Source of the DNA: Hydractinia symbiolongicarpus
Lineage: Eukaryota; Cnidaria; Hydrozoa; Anthoathecata; Hydractiniidae
NCBI RefSeq assembly: GCF_029227915.1
Contig: NC_079886.1
Location: 1,302,001 to 1,366,000, forward strand
DNA length: 64,000 nucleotides
Reading direction: 5' to 3'
Under the pieces are notes generated by a model that was not told the DNA's origin, did no database searches, and saw only the letters and a program-made list of their open reading frames with translations. How positions within the stretch are numbered: position 1 is the first letter of the stretch; every line of letters begins with the position of its first letter. Both the position numbers and the translations under genes were made by a program. Shown piece by piece: positions 1-11,168 of the stretch.

Positions 1-2849
1 TAATTAGCGTCTCATCAAAAATGAAAACATTTTTAAATACTACAAGTCTCATGCGTTTTAGTGGTGAAAAAAAAAATTAAAAAATCGTTCGGGAAATGAG
101 TTTACTCCCTGGGTACTTTCTTTGTATACTTTTGACTATACGGGCCGAGTACGGGAATTACGGGAAATCGCGGGTTTTCGTTTTCCGGCGATTAAACTTC
201 TTTTATTTAGAGTCTCATCAAAAATGAAAACATTTTTGAAAACTACAAGTCTCATGCGTTTTAGTGGTGAAAAAATAATTTAAAAAATCATTCGGGAAAT
301 CAGTTTACTCCCTGGGTACTTTTTTTGTGTACTTTTGACTACACGGGCCGAGTACCGGATATACCGGAAATCGCAGGTTTTCGTTTGCCGGCGATTAAAC
401 TTCTTTTATTCAGCGTCTTATAAAAAATGAAAACATTTTTGAAAACTACAAGTCTCATGCGTTTTAGTGGTGAAAAAATAATTTAAAAAATCGTTCTGAA
501 AATGAGTTTACTCACAGGGTGCTTTCTTTGTATACATTCGACTATAGGGGCCAAGCCCGGGATTTACAGGAAATCGCGGGTTTTCGTTTGCCGGCGATTA
601 AACTTCTTTTATTCAGCGTCTCATCAAAAATGAAAACATTTTGGAAAACTACAAGTCTCATGCGTTTTAGTGGTGAAAAAATAATTTAAAAAATCGTTCT
701 GGAAATGAGTTTACTCCCTGGGTACTTTCTTTGTATACTTTTGACTATACGGGCCGAGTACGGGATTTACGGGAAATCGCAGGTTTTCGTTTGCCGGCGA
801 TTAAACTTCTTTTATTTTGCGTCTCATCAAAAATGAAAACATTTTTGAAAACTACAAGTCTCATGCGTTTTGGTGGTGAAAAAAAAATTAAAAAAATCGT
901 TCGGGAAATGAGTTTACTCCCTGGGTACTTTCTTTTTATACTTTTGACTATACGGGCCGGGAACAGGATTTACGGAAAATTGCGGGTTTTCGTTTGCCGG
1001 CGATTAAACTTCTTTTATTTAACGTCTCATCAAAAACGAAAACATTTTTAAATACTACAAGTCTCATGCGTTTTGGTGGTGAAAAAAAAATTAAAAAACC
1101 GTTCGGGAAATGAGTTTACTCCCTGGGTACTTTCTTTTCATACTTTTGACTATACGGGCCGAGTACGGGATTTACGGGAAATCGCGGGTTTTCGTTTGCC
1201 GGCGATTAAACTTCTTTTATTTAGAGTCTCATCAAAAATGAAAACATTTTTGAAAACTACAAGTGTCATGCGTTTTAGTGGTGAAAAAATAATTTAAAAA
1301 ATCGTTCAGGAAAAGAGTATACTCCTTGAGTATTTTCTTTGTATACTTTTGACTATACGGGCCGAGTACCGGATTTACGGGAAATCGCGGGTTTTCGTTT
1401 TCCGGCGATTAAACTTCTTTTATTTAGAGTCTCATCAAAAATGAAAACATTTTTGAAAACTACAAGCCTTATGCGTTTTAGTGGTGAAAAAATAATTTAA
1501 AAAGTCGTTCAGAAAATGAGTTTACTCACAGGGTGCTTTCTTTGTATACATTCGACTATAGGGGCCAAGCCCGGGATTTACAGGAAATCGCGGGTTTTCG
1601 TTTGCCGGCGATTAAACTTCTTTTATTCAGCGTCTCATCAAAATTGAAAACATTTTTGAAAACTACAAGTCTCATGCGTTTTAGTGGTGAAAAAATAATT
1701 TAAAAAATCGTTCGGGAAATGAATCTACTCCCTGGGTACTTTCTTTGTATACTTTTGACTCTGCGGGCCGAGTCCGGGATTTACGGGAAATCGCGGGTTT
1801 TCGTTTGCCGGCGATTAAACTTCTTTAATTTAGCGTTTCATCAAAAATGAAAACATTTTTTAAAACAACAAGTCTCATGCGTTTTAGTTGTGAAAAAATA
1901 ATTTAAAAAATCGTTCGGGAAATGAGTTTACTCCCTGGGTACTTTCTTTATATACTTTTGACTATACGGGCCGAGTACCGGATTTACGAGAAATCGCGGG
2001 TTTTCGTTTGCCGGCGATTAAACTTCTTTTATTCAGCGTCTTATCAAAAATGAAAACATTTTTGAAAACTATAAGTCTCATGCGTTTTAGTGGTGAAAAA
2101 ATAATTTAAAAAATCGTTCGGGAATTGAGTTTACTCCCTGGGTACTTTCTTTATATACATTCGACTATACGGGCTGGGAACGGGATTTACGGGAAATTGC
2201 GGGTTTTCGTTTGCCGGCGATTAAACTTCTTTTATTTAGCGTCTCATCAAAAATGAAAACATTTTTCAATACTACAAGTCTCATGCGTTTTAGTGGTGAA
2301 AAAAAAAATTAAAAAATCGTTCGGGAAATGAGTTTACTCCCTGGGTACTTTCTTTGTATACTTTTGACTATACGGGCCGAGTACGGGAATTACGGGAAAT
2401 CGCGGGTTTTCGTTTTCCGGCGATTAAACTTCTTTTATTTAGAGTCTCATCAAAAATGAAAACATTTTTGAAAACTATAAGTCTCATGCGTTTTAGTGGT
2501 GAAAAAATAATTTAAAAAATCGTTCGGGAAATGAGTTTACTCCCTGGGTACTTTCTTTATATACATTCGACTATACGAGCTGGGAACGGGATTTATGGGA
2601 AATTGCGGGTTTTCGTTTGCCGGCGATTAAACTTCTTTTATTTAGCGTCTCATCAAAAATGAAAACATTTTTAAATACTACAAGTCTCATGCGTTTTAGT
2701 GGTGAAAAAAAAAATTAAAAAATCGTTCGGGAAATGAGTTTACTCCCTGGGTACTTTCTTTGTATACTTTTGACTATACGGGCCGAGTACGGGAATTACG
2801 GGAAATCGCGGGTTTTCGTTTTCCGGCGATTAAACTTCTTTTATTTAGA
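1..2849 (+). repeat. Left-edge mixed monomers
   Basis: Order from 9: mD-mJ-mB-mF-mH-mH2-mA-mB, then a divergent monomer (mZ), then mK-mC-mD-mC-mD. No internal tandem HOR is visible. The mD-mJ-mB-mF start is repeated near 36.2-36.9 kb, and mF-mH-mH2-mA resembles 37.75-38.56 kb, so the material here is related to the domain boundary far to the right. Confidence 0.8.
1630..2037 (+). repeat. Divergent monomer pair (mZ and a 204-bp mK)
   Basis: Private changes cluster here: GAATCTACTCC, ACTCTGCGGGCCGAGTCCGGG spread over 1,758-1,778, CTTCTTTAATTTAGCGTTTC, TTTTTTAAAACAACAAG and TTTTAGTTGTG. Few other monomers carry so many changes not shared with any sister. It looks like a relict not recently homogenised. 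Confidence 0.75.
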
Positions 2850-3052
2850 GTCTCATCAAAAATGAAAACATTTTTGAAAACTACAAGTCTCATGCGTTTT
2901 AGTGGTAAAAAAATAATTTAAAAAATCATTCGGGAAATCAGTTTACTCCCTGGGTACTTTTTTTGTGTACTTTTGACTACACGGGCCGAGTACCGGATTT
3001 ACGGGAAATCGCAGGTTTTCGTTTGCCGGCGATTAAACTTCTTTTATTCAGC
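2850..3052 (+). repeat. Monomer subtype mJ (example)
   Basis: Diagnostic words are AATCATTCGGGAAATCAG, TTTTTTTGTGTAC and GACTACACGGG. Copies lie near 290, 2,930, 4,560, 4,760, 6,380, 6,590 and 36,410. It marks the 9-mer unit of the left domain. Confidence 0.85.
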
Positions 3053-4676
3053 GTCTTATAAAAAATGAAAACATTTTTGAAAACTACAAGTCTCATGCGT
3101 TTTAGTGGTGAAAAAATAATTTAAAAAATCGTTCTGAAAATGAGTTTACTCACAGGGTGCTTTCTTTGTATACATTCGACTATAGGGGCCAAGCCCGGGA
3201 TTTACAGGAAATCGCGGGTTTTCGTTTGCCGGCGATTAAACTTCTTTTATTCAGCGTCTCATCAAAAATGAAAACATTTTTGAAAACTACAAGTCTCATG
3301 CGTTTTAGTGGTGAAAAAATAATTTAAAAAATCGTTCAGGAAAAGAGTATACTCCTTGAGTATTTTCTTTGTATACTTTTGACTATACGGGCCGAGTACC
3401 GGATTTACGGGAAATCACGGGTTTTTGTTTGCCGGCGATTAAACTTCTTTTATTCAGCGTCTTATCAAAAATGAAAACATTTTTGAAAACTACAAGTCTC
3501 ATGCGTTTAAGTGGTAAAAAAATAATTTAAAAAATCGTTCGGGAAATGAGTTTACTCCCTGGGTGCTTTCTTTGTATACATTCGACTATAGGGGCCAAGC
3601 CCGGGATTTACAGGAAATCGCGGGTTTTCGTTTGCCGGCGATTAAACTTCTTTTATTCAGCGTCTCATCAAAAATGAAAACATTTTTAAAAACTACAAGT
3701 CTCATGCGTTTTAGTGGTGAAAAAATAATTTAAAAAATCGTTCAGGAAAAGAGTATACTCCTTGAGTATTTTCTTTGTATACTTTTGACTATACGGGCCG
3801 AGTACCGGATTTACGGGAAATCGCGGGTTTTTGTTTGCCGGCGATTAAACTTCTTTTATTCAGCGTCTTATCAAAAATGAAAACATTTTTGAAAACTACA
3901 AGTCTCATGCGTTTTAGTGGTGAAAAAATAATTTAAAAAATCGTTCGGGAAATGAGTTTACTCCCTGGGTACTTTCTTTATATACATTCGACTATACGGG
4001 CTGGGAACGGGATTTACGGGAAATTGCGGGTTTTTGTTTGCCGGCGATTAAACTTCTTTTATTTAGTGTCTCATCAAAAATGAAAACATTTTTAAATACT
4101 ACAAGTCTCATGCGTTTTAGTGGTGAAAAAAAAAATTAAAAAATCGTTCGGGAAATGAGTTTACTCCCTGGGTACTTTCTTTATATACATTCGACTATAC
4201 GGGCTGGGAACGGGATTTACGGGAAATTGCGGGTTTTCGTTTGCCGGCGATTAAACTTCTTTTAATTAGCGTCTCATCAAAAATGAAAACATTTTTAAAT
4301 ACTACAAGTCTCATGCGTTTTAGTGGTGAAAAAAAAAATTAAAAAATCGTTCGGGAAATGAGTTTACTCCCTGGGTACTTTCTTTGTATACTTTTGACTA
4401 TACGGGCCGAGTACGGGAATTACGGGAAATCGCGGGTTTTCGTTTTCCGGCGATTAAACTTCTTTTATTTAGAGTCTCATCAAAAATGAAAACATTTTTA
4501 AAAACTACAAGACTCATGCGTTTTAGTGGTGAAAAAATAATTTAAAAAATCATTCGGGAAATCAGTTTACTCCCTGGGTACTTTTTTTGTGTACTTTTGA
4601 CTACACGGGCCGAGTACCGGATTTACGGGAAATCGCAGGTTTTCGTTTGCCGGCGATTAAACTTCTTTTATTCAGC
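2850..4676 (+). repeat. 9-mer HOR, copy 1 (1,827 bp)
   Basis: Order: mJ-mB-mA-mB(hybrid)-mA-mC-mC-mD-mJ. The hybrid mB has an mG/mC-like GGGAAATGAGTTTACTCCC joined to GGGTGC and GCCAAGCCCGGG; CCCTGGGTGC starts at 3,557 here and 5,384 in the next copy, exactly 1,827 bp apart. Private differences from copy 2 include GCGTTTAAGTGGTAAAAAAAT near 3,507 and TTTTTGTTTGCC near 4,031. Confidence 0.9.
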
Positions 4677-6503
4677 GTCTTATAAAAAATGAAAACATTT
4701 TTGAAAACTACAAGTCTCATGCGTTTTAGTGGTGAAAAAATAATTTAAAAAATCATTCGGGAAATCAGTTTACTCCCTGGGTACTTTTTTTGTGTACTTT
4801 TGACTACACGGGCCGAGTACCGGATTTACGGGAAATCGCAGGTTTTCGTTTGCCGGCGATTAAACTTCTTTTATTCAGCGTCTTATAAAAAATGAAAACA
4901 TTTTTGAAAACTACAAGTCTCATGCGTTTTAGTGGTGAAAAAATAATTTAAAAAATCGTTCTGAAAATGAGTTTACTCACAGGGTGCTTTCTTTGTATAC
5001 ATTCGACTATAGGGGCCAAGCCCGGGATTTACAGGAAATCGCGGGTTTTCGTTTGCCGGCGATTAAACTTCTTTTATTCAGCGTCTCATCAAAAATGAAA
5101 ACATTTTTGAAAACTACAAGTCTCATGCGTTTTAGTGGTGAAAAAATAATTTAAAAAATCGTTCAGGAAAAGAGTATACTCCTTGAGTATTTTCTTTGTA
5201 TACTTTTGACTATACGGGCCGAGTACCGGATTTACGGGAAATCACGGGTTTTTGTTTGCCGGCGATTAAACTTCTTTTATTCAGCGTCTTATCAAAAATG
5301 AAAACATTTTTGAAAACTACAAGTCTCATGCGTTTTAGTGGTGAAAAAATAATTTAAAAAATCGTTCGGGAAATGAGTTTACTCCCTGGGTGCTTTCTTT
5401 GTATACATTCGACTATAGGGGCCAAGCCCGGGATTTACAGGAAATCGCGGGTTTTCGTTTGCCGGCGATTAAACTTCTTTTATTCAGCGTCTCATCAAAA
5501 ATGAAAACATTTTTAAAAACTACAAGTCTCATGCGTTTTAGTGGTGAAAAAATAATTTAAAAAATCGTTCAGGAAAAGAGTATACTCCTTGAGTATTTTC
5601 TTTGTATACTTTTGACTATACGGGCCGAGTACCGGATTTACGGGAAATCGCGGGTTTTTGTTTGCCGGCGATTAAACTTCTTTTATTCAGCGTCTTATCA
5701 AAAATGAAAACATTTTTGAAAACTACAAGTCTCATGCGTTTTAGTGGTGAAAAAATAATTTAAAAAATCGTTCGGGAAATGAGTTTACTCCCTGGGTACT
5801 TTCTTTATATACATTCGACTATACGGGCTGGGAACGGGATTTACGGGAAATTGCGGGTTTTCGTTTGCCGGCGATTAAACTTCTTTTATTTAGTGTCTCA
5901 TCAAAAATGAAAACATTTTTAAATACTACAAGTCTCATGCGTTTTAGTGGTGAAAAAAAAAATTAAAAAATCGTTCGGGAAATGAGTTTACTCCCTGGGT
6001 ACTTTCTTTATATACATTCGACTATACGGGCTGGGAACGGGATTTACGGGAAATTGCGGGTTTTCGTTTGCCGGCGATTAAACTTCTTTTAATTAGCGTC
6101 TCATCAAAAATGAAAACATTTTTAAATACTACAAGTCTCATGCGTTTTAGTGGTGAAAAAAAAAATTAAAAAATCGTTCGGGAAATGAGTTTACTCCCTG
6201 GGTACTTTCTTTGTATACTTTTGACTATACGGGCCGAGTACGGGAATTACGGGAAATCGCGGGTTTTCGTTTTCCGGCGATTAAACTTCTTTTATTTAGA
6301 GTCTCATCAAAAATGAAAACATTTTTAAAAACTACAAGTCTCATGCGTTTTAGTGGTGAAAAAATAATTTAAAAAATCATTCGGGAAATCAGTTTACTCC
6401 CTGGGTACTTTTTTTGTGTACTTTTGACTACACGGGCCGAGTACCGGATTTACGGGAAATCGCAGGTTTTCGTTTGCCGGCGATTAAACTTCTTTTATTC
6501 AGC
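4677..6503 (+). repeat. 9-mer HOR, copy 2 (1,827 bp)
   Basis: Same monomer order as copy 1. Similarity carries on into a partial third copy, mJ (6,504-6,706) then mB, before the array switches to the 4-mer unit. The unit opens with GTCTTATAAAAAATG at 4,677 and 6,504, whereas copy 1 opens with the CATC form, so the left breakpoint lies inside the first conserved ~80 bp. Confidence 0.9.
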
Positions 6504-6909
6504 GTCTTATAAAAAATGAAAACATTTTTGAAAACTACAAGTCTCATGCGTTTTAGTGGTGAAAAAATAATTTAAAAAATCATTCGGGAAATCAGTTTAC
6601 TCCCTGGGTACTTTTTTTGTGTACTTTTGACTACACGGGCCGAGTACCGGATTTACGGGAAATCGCAGGTTTTCGTTTGCCGGCGATTAAACTTCTTTTA
6701 TTCAGCGTCCTATAAAAAATGAAAACATTTTTGAAAACTACAAGTCTCATGCGTTTTAGTGGTGAAAAAATAATTTAAAAAATCGTTCTGAAAATGAGTT
6801 TACTCACAGGGTGCTTTCTTTGTATACATTCGACTATAGGGGTCAAGCCCGGGATTTACGGGAAATCGCGGGTTTTCGTTTGCCGGCGATTAAACTTCTT
6901 TTATTTAGC

Positions 6910-7111
6910 GTCTCATCAAAAATGAAAACATTTTTGAAAACTACAAGTCTCATGCGTTTTGGTGGTGAAAAAAAAATTAAAAAATCGTTCGGGAAATGAG
7001 TTTACTCCCTGGGTACTTTCTTTTTATACTTTTGACTATACGGGCCGGGAACGGGATTTACGGAAAATTGCGGGTTTTCGTTTGCCGGCGATTAAACTTC
7101 TTTTATTTAAC
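6910..7111 (+). repeat. Monomer subtype mH, 202 bp (example)
   Basis: Diagnostic words are GCGTTTTGGTGGTG, CTTTTTATAC, GGGCCGGGAACGGG and TTATTTAACG. The A-run plus ATT is one base shorter than in most monomers, giving 202 bp. Copies are found in the left edge, at 6.9-8.0 kb and throughout the right domain. Confidence 0.88.
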
Positions 7112-7313
7112 GTCTCATCAAAAATGAAAACATTTTTAAATACTACAAGTCTCATGCGTTTTGGTGGTGAAAAAAAAATTAAAAAACCGTTCGGGAAATG
7201 AGTTTACTCCCTGGGTACTTTCTTTTCATACTTTTGACTATACGGGCCGAGTACGGGATTTACGGGAAATCGCGGGTTTTCGTTTGCCGGCGATTAAACT
7301 TCTTTTATTTAGA
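7112..7313 (+). repeat. Monomer subtype mH2, 202 bp (example)
   Basis: It shares the TTTTGGTGGTG start of mH but has GAGTACGGGATT in the GC block, TTTTCATAC or TTTTTATAC, and ends TTATTTAGAG. It nearly always follows mH, forming an mH-mH2 dimer. Confidence 0.85.
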
Positions 7314-7516
7314 GTCTCATCAAAAATGAAAACATTTTTGAAAACTACAAGTCTCATGCGTTTTAGTGGTGAAAAAATAATTTAAAAAATCGTTCAGGAA
7401 AAGAGTATACTCCTTGAGTATTTTCTTTGTATACTTTTCACTATACGGGCCGAGTACCGGATTTACGGGAAATCGCGGGTTTTCGTTTGCCGGCGATTAA
7501 ACTTCTTTTATTCAGC

Positions 7517-8326
7517 GTCCTATAAAAAATGAAAACATTTTTGAAAACTACAAGTCTCATGCGTTTTAGTGGTGAAAAAATAATTTAAAAAATCGTTCTG
7601 AAAATGAGTTTACTCACAGGGTGCTTTCTTTGTATACATTCGACTATAGGGGTCAAGCCCGGGATTTACGGGAAATCGCGGGTTTTCGTTTGCCGGCGAT
7701 TAAACTTCTTTTATTTAGCGTCTCATCAAAAATGAAAACATTTTTGAAAACTACAAGTCTCATGCGTTTTGGTGGTGAAAAAAAAATTAAAAAATCGTTC
7801 GGGAAATGAGTTTACTCCCTGGGTACTTTCTTTTTATACTTTTGACTATACGGGCCGGGAACGGGATTTACGGAAAATTGCGGGTTTTCGTTTGCCGGCG
7901 ATTAAACTTCTTTTATATAACGTCTCATCAAAAATGAAAACATTTTTAAATACTACAAGTCTCATGCGTTTTGGTGGTGAAAAAAAAATTAAAAAACCGT
8001 TCGGGAAATGAGTTTACTCCCTGGGTACTTTCTTTTCATACTTTTGACTATACGGGCCGAGTACGGGATTTACGGGAAATCGCGGGTTTTCGTTTGCCGG
8101 CGATTAAACTTCTTTTATTTAGAGTCTCATCAAAAATGAAAACATTTTTGAAAACTACAAGTCTCATGCGTTTTAGTGGTGAAAAAATAATTTAAAAAAT
8201 CGTTCAGGAAAAGAGTATACTCCTTGAGTATTTTCTTTGTATACTTTTCACTATACGGGCCGAGTACCGGATTTACGGGAAATCGCGGGTTTTCGTTTGC
8301 CGGCGATTAAACTTCTTTTATTCAGC
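7517..8326 (+). repeat. 4-mer HOR, copy 2 (810 bp)
   Basis: Tandem to copy 1. Reading the two in parallel I find a single difference: T at 7,107 against A at 7,917 (TTATTTAACG versus TTATATAACG). That is the cleanest recent duplication in the left half. Confidence 0.93.
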
Positions 8327-8935
8327 GTCTTATCAAAAATGAAAACATTTTTGAAAACTACAAGTCTCATGCGTTTTAGTGGTGAAAAAAAAAATTAAAA
8401 AATCGCTCGGGAAATGAGTTTACTCCCTGGGTACTTTCTTTGTATACTTTTGACTATACGGGCCGAGTACGGGAATTACGGGAAATCGCGGGTTTTCGTT
8501 TTCCGGCGATTAAACTTCTTTTATTTAGAGTCTCATCAAAAATGAAAACATTTTTGAAAACTATAAGTCTCATGCGTTTTAGTGGTGAAAAAATAATTTA
8601 AAAAATCGTTCGGGAAATGAGTTTACTCCCTGGGTACTTTCTTTATATACATTCGACTATACGGGCTGGGAACGGGATTTACGGGAAATTGCGGGTTTTC
8701 GTTTGCCGGCGATTAAACTTCTTTTATTTAGAGTCTCATCAAAATTGAAAACATTTTTGAAAACTACAAGTCTCATGCGTTTTAGTGGTGAAAAAATAAT
8801 TTAAAAAATCGTTCAGGAAATGAGTTTACTCCTTGAGTACTTTCTTTGTATACTCTTGACTATACGGGCCGAGTACCGGATTTACGGGAAATCGCAGGTT
8901 TTCGTTTGCCGGCGATTAAACTTCTTTTATTCAGC

Positions 8936-9138
8936 GTCTTATAAAAAATGAAAACATTTTTGAAAACTACAAGTCTCATGCGTTTTAGTGGTGAAAAAAT
9001 AATTTAAAAAATCGTTCTGAAAATGAGTTTACTCACAGGGTGCTTTCTTTGTATACATTAGACTATAGGGGCCAAGCCCGGGATTTACAGGAAATCGCGG
9101 GTTTTCGTTTGCCGGCGATTAAACTTCTTTTATTAAGA
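8936..9138 (+). repeat. Monomer subtype mB (example)
   Basis: Diagnostic words are TACTCACAGGGTGC and GGGGCCAAGCCCGGG. The latter creates a CCCGGG palindrome missing from the other main subtypes and removes two of the CGGG words of the reference unit. mB is one of the commonest subtypes and occurs in both the left and right domains. Confidence 0.9.
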
Positions 9139-9341
9139 GTCTCATCAAAAATGAAAACATTTTTGAAAACTACAAGTCTCATGCGTTTTAGTGGTGAAAA
9201 AATAATTTAAAAAATCGTTCAGGAAAAGAGTATACTCCTTGAGTATTTTCTTTGTATACTTTTGACTATACGGGCCGAGTACCGGATTTACGGGAAATCG
9301 CGGGTTTTCGTTTGCCGGCGATTAAACTTCTTTTATTCAGC
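9139..9341 (+). repeat. Monomer subtype mA (example)
   Basis: Diagnostic words are CAGGAAAAGAGTATACTCC and GAGTATTTTC. The centre GAGTATACTC is a perfect 10-bp palindrome, whereas most other subtypes have GAGTTTACTC here. mA recurs in the 4-, 8-, 9-, 11- and 12-monomer units across the window, for example near 1,303, 3,330, 7,390, 22,800, 46,750 and 62,970. Confidence 0.9.
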
Positions 9342-9544
9342 GTCTTATCAAAAATGAAAACATTTTTGAAAACTACAAGTCTCATGCGTTTTAGTGGTGA
9401 AAAAATAATTTAAAAAATCGTTCGGGAAATGAGTTTACTCCCTGGGTACTTTCTTTATATACATTCGACTATACGGGCTGGGAACGGGATTTACGGGAAA
9501 TTGCGGGTTTTCGTTTGCCGGCGATTAAACTTCTTTTATTTAGC
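9342..9544 (+). repeat. Monomer subtype mC (example)
   Basis: Diagnostic words are CTTTATATACATTCGAC and GGGCTGGGAACGGG followed by AAATTGCGGG. Five GGG runs with loops of 2, 3, 6 and 7 bases give a canonical G-quadruplex pattern. mC alternates with mD through the left domain; I last see it near 36,060. Confidence 0.9.
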
Positions 9545-9747
9545 GTCTCATCAAAAATGAAAACATTTTTAAATACTACAAGTCTCATGCGTTTTAGTGG
9601 TGAAAAAAAAAATTAAAAAATCGTTCGGGAAATGAGTTTACTCCCTGGGTACTTTCTTTGTATACTTTTGACTATACGGGCCGAGTACGGGAATTACGGG
9701 AAATCGCGGGTTTTCGTTTTCCGGCGATTAAACTTCTTTTATTTAGA
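9545..9747 (+). repeat. Monomer subtype mD (example)
   Basis: Diagnostic words are a long A-run (GGTGAAAAAAAAAATT), GGGAATTACGGG and TTTTCCGGCG in place of TTTGCCGGCG. The change destroys the GCCGGC palindrome. A sub-lineage (mD*) with AATCGCTCGGG occurs at 8,404, 13,477, 15,710 and 17,537 and tags one HOR. mD is absent after ~37.5 kb apart from the fused end at ~38,935. Confidence 0.9.
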
Positions 9748-9950
9748 GTCTCATCAAAAATGAAAACATTTTTGAAAACTATAAGTCTCATGCGTTTTAG
9801 TGGTGAAAAAATAATTTAAAAAATCGTTCGGGAAATGAGTTTACTCCCTGGGTACTTTCTTTATATACATTCGACTATACGGGCTGGGAACGGGATTTAC
9901 GGGAAATTGCGGGTTTTCGTTTGCCGGCGATTAAACTTCTTTTATTTAGA

Positions 9951-10153
9951 GTCTCATCAAAATTGAAAACATTTTTGAAAACTACAAGTCTCATGCGTTT
10001 TAGTGGTGAAAAAATAATTTAAAAAATCGTTCAGGAAATGAGTTTACTCCTTGAGTACTTTCTTTGTATACTCTTGACTATACGGGCCGAGTACCGGATT
10101 TGCGGGAAATCGCAGGTTTTCGTTTGCCGGCGATTAAACTTCTTTTATTCAGC
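9951..10153 (+). repeat. Monomer subtype mE (example)
   Basis: Diagnostic words are CAGGAAATGAGTTTACTCC plus GTATACTCTTGAC, and often GATTTGCGGG and CGCAGG. The first dyad arm carries AAAATTGAAAAC, which weakens the hairpin. A right-domain derivative, mE'', has lost one A of GATTAAACTT. Confidence 0.88.
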
Positions 10154-10356
10154 GTCTTATAAAAAATGAAAACATTTTTGAAAACTACAAGTCTCATGCG
10201 TTTTAGTGGTGAAAAAATAATTTAAAAAATCGTTCTAAAAATGAGTTTACTCACAGGGTGCTTTCTTTGTATACATTCGACTATAGGGGCCAAGCCCGGG
10301 ATTTACAGGAAATCGCGGGTTTTCGTTTGCCGGCGATTAAACTTCTTTTATTCAGC

Positions 10357-10559
10357 GTCTCATCAAAAATGAAAACATTTTGGAAAACTACAAGTCTCAT
10401 GCGTTTTAGTGGTGAAAAAATAATTTAAAAAATCGTTCTGGAAATGAGTGTACTCCCTGGGTACTTTCTTTGTATACTTTTGACTATACGGGCCGAGTAC
10501 GGGATTTACGGGAAATCGCGGGTTTTCGTTTGCCGGCGATTAAACTTCTTTTATTTAGC
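10357..10559 (+). repeat. Monomer subtype mF (example)
   Basis: Diagnostic words are ACATTTTGGAAAAC, which breaks the 22-bp dyad, and TTCTGGAAATGAG. It normally follows mB and precedes mG or mG'. In the right domain many mF copies keep TTCTGGAAATGAG but have the intact dyad, so they are themselves recombinants. Confidence 0.85.
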
Positions 10560-10762
10560 GTCTCAACAAAAATGAAAACATTTTTGAAAACTACAAGTCT
10601 CATGCGTTTTAGTGGTGAAAAAATAATTTAAAAAATCGTTCAGGAAATGAGTTTACTCCTTGAGTACTTTCTTTGTATACTTTTGACTATACGGGCCGAG
10701 TACCAGATTCACGGGAAATCGCGGGTTTTCGTTTGCCGGCGATTAAACTTCTTTTATTCAGC
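10560..10762 (+). repeat. Monomer subtype mG' (example)
   Basis: The diagnostic word is CCAGATTCACGGG (here at 10,703). I count 16 copies, starting at 10703, 22272, 26938, 32010, 41341, 43774, 46003, 47826, 50057, 52286, 54109, 56540, 57757, 58974, 59786 and 61610. It is nearly always followed by mX and is the best single marker of the right-domain HOR family. Confidence 0.9.
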
Positions 10763-10965
10763 GTCTTATCAAAAATGAAAACATTTTTGAAAGCTACAAG
10801 TCTCATGCGTTTTAGTGGTGAAAAAATAAATCAAAAAATCGTTCTGAAAGTGAGTTTACTCACAGGGTACTTTCTTTGTATACATTTGACTATAGGGGCC
10901 AAGCCCGGGATTTTCAGGAAATCGCGGGTTTTCGTTTGCCGGCGATTAAACTTCTTTTATTCAGC
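10763..10965 (+). repeat. Monomer subtype mX (example)
   Basis: Diagnostic words are TGAAAGCTACAAG, AAATCAAAAAATCG (or AATTCAAAAAATCG) and CATTTGACTATAGGGG with an mB-like GCCAAGCCCGGG. Changing TTTAAA to a form with TCAAAA removes a TAA stop, which is why mG'-mX pairs give recurrent 102-codon open frames without any coding meaning. Confidence 0.88.
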
Positions 10966-11168
10966 GTCTCACCAAAAATGAAAATATTTTTGAAAACTAC
11001 AAGTCTCATGCGTTTAAGTGGTGAAAAAATAATTTAAAAAATCGTTCGGGAATGGAGTTTACTCCCTGGGTACTTTCTTTATATACATTCGACTATACGG
11101 GCCGGGAACGGGATTTACAGGAAATTGCGGGTTTTCGTTTGCCGGCGATTAAACTTCTTTTATTTAAC
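10966..11168 (+). repeat. Monomer subtype mC' (example)
   Basis: It is mC-like (TTATATACATTCGAC) but has GGGCCGGGAACGGG and begins with AAAATATTTTTG and GCGTTTAAGTGG. It follows mX in the blocks at about 11.0, 27.2, 32.3, 41.6, 44.1, 46.3, 50.4, 52.6, 60.1 and 61.9 kb. The five-GGG pattern is kept. Confidence 0.85.

Larger units (their letters stand above)
6707..7516 (+). repeat. 4-mer HOR, copy 1 (810 bp)
   Basis: Order: mB-mH-mH2-mA (203+202+202+203). Markers shared with copy 2 and seen nowhere else are GCGTCCTATAAAAAATG, GGGGTCAAGCCCGGG and TATACTTTTCACTATAC. Confidence 0.93.
8327..10762 (+). repeat. mD*-mC-mE-mB-mA-mC then mD-mC-mE-mB-mF-mG'
   Basis: Twelve monomers read as two related 6-mers that agree over the first four positions and then differ (mA-mC against mF-mG'). 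The first mD* (8,327-8,529) carries CGCTCGGG and starts with an mC-like dyad segment, so it is a recombinant. From mA at 9,139 the order mA-mC-mD-mC-mE-mB-mF-mG' is an 8-mer HOR copy. Confidence 0.82.

Noticed and set aside
731-1051. Open reading frames of 62-120 codons repeated throughout the window as candidate small proteins
   Set aside because: They are frame-shadows of the satellite. Most start at TTG or GTG, end at the TAA of ATAATTTAA, overlap one another, and repeat the same peptide words in each monomer. A 203-bp unit changes frame at every boundary.
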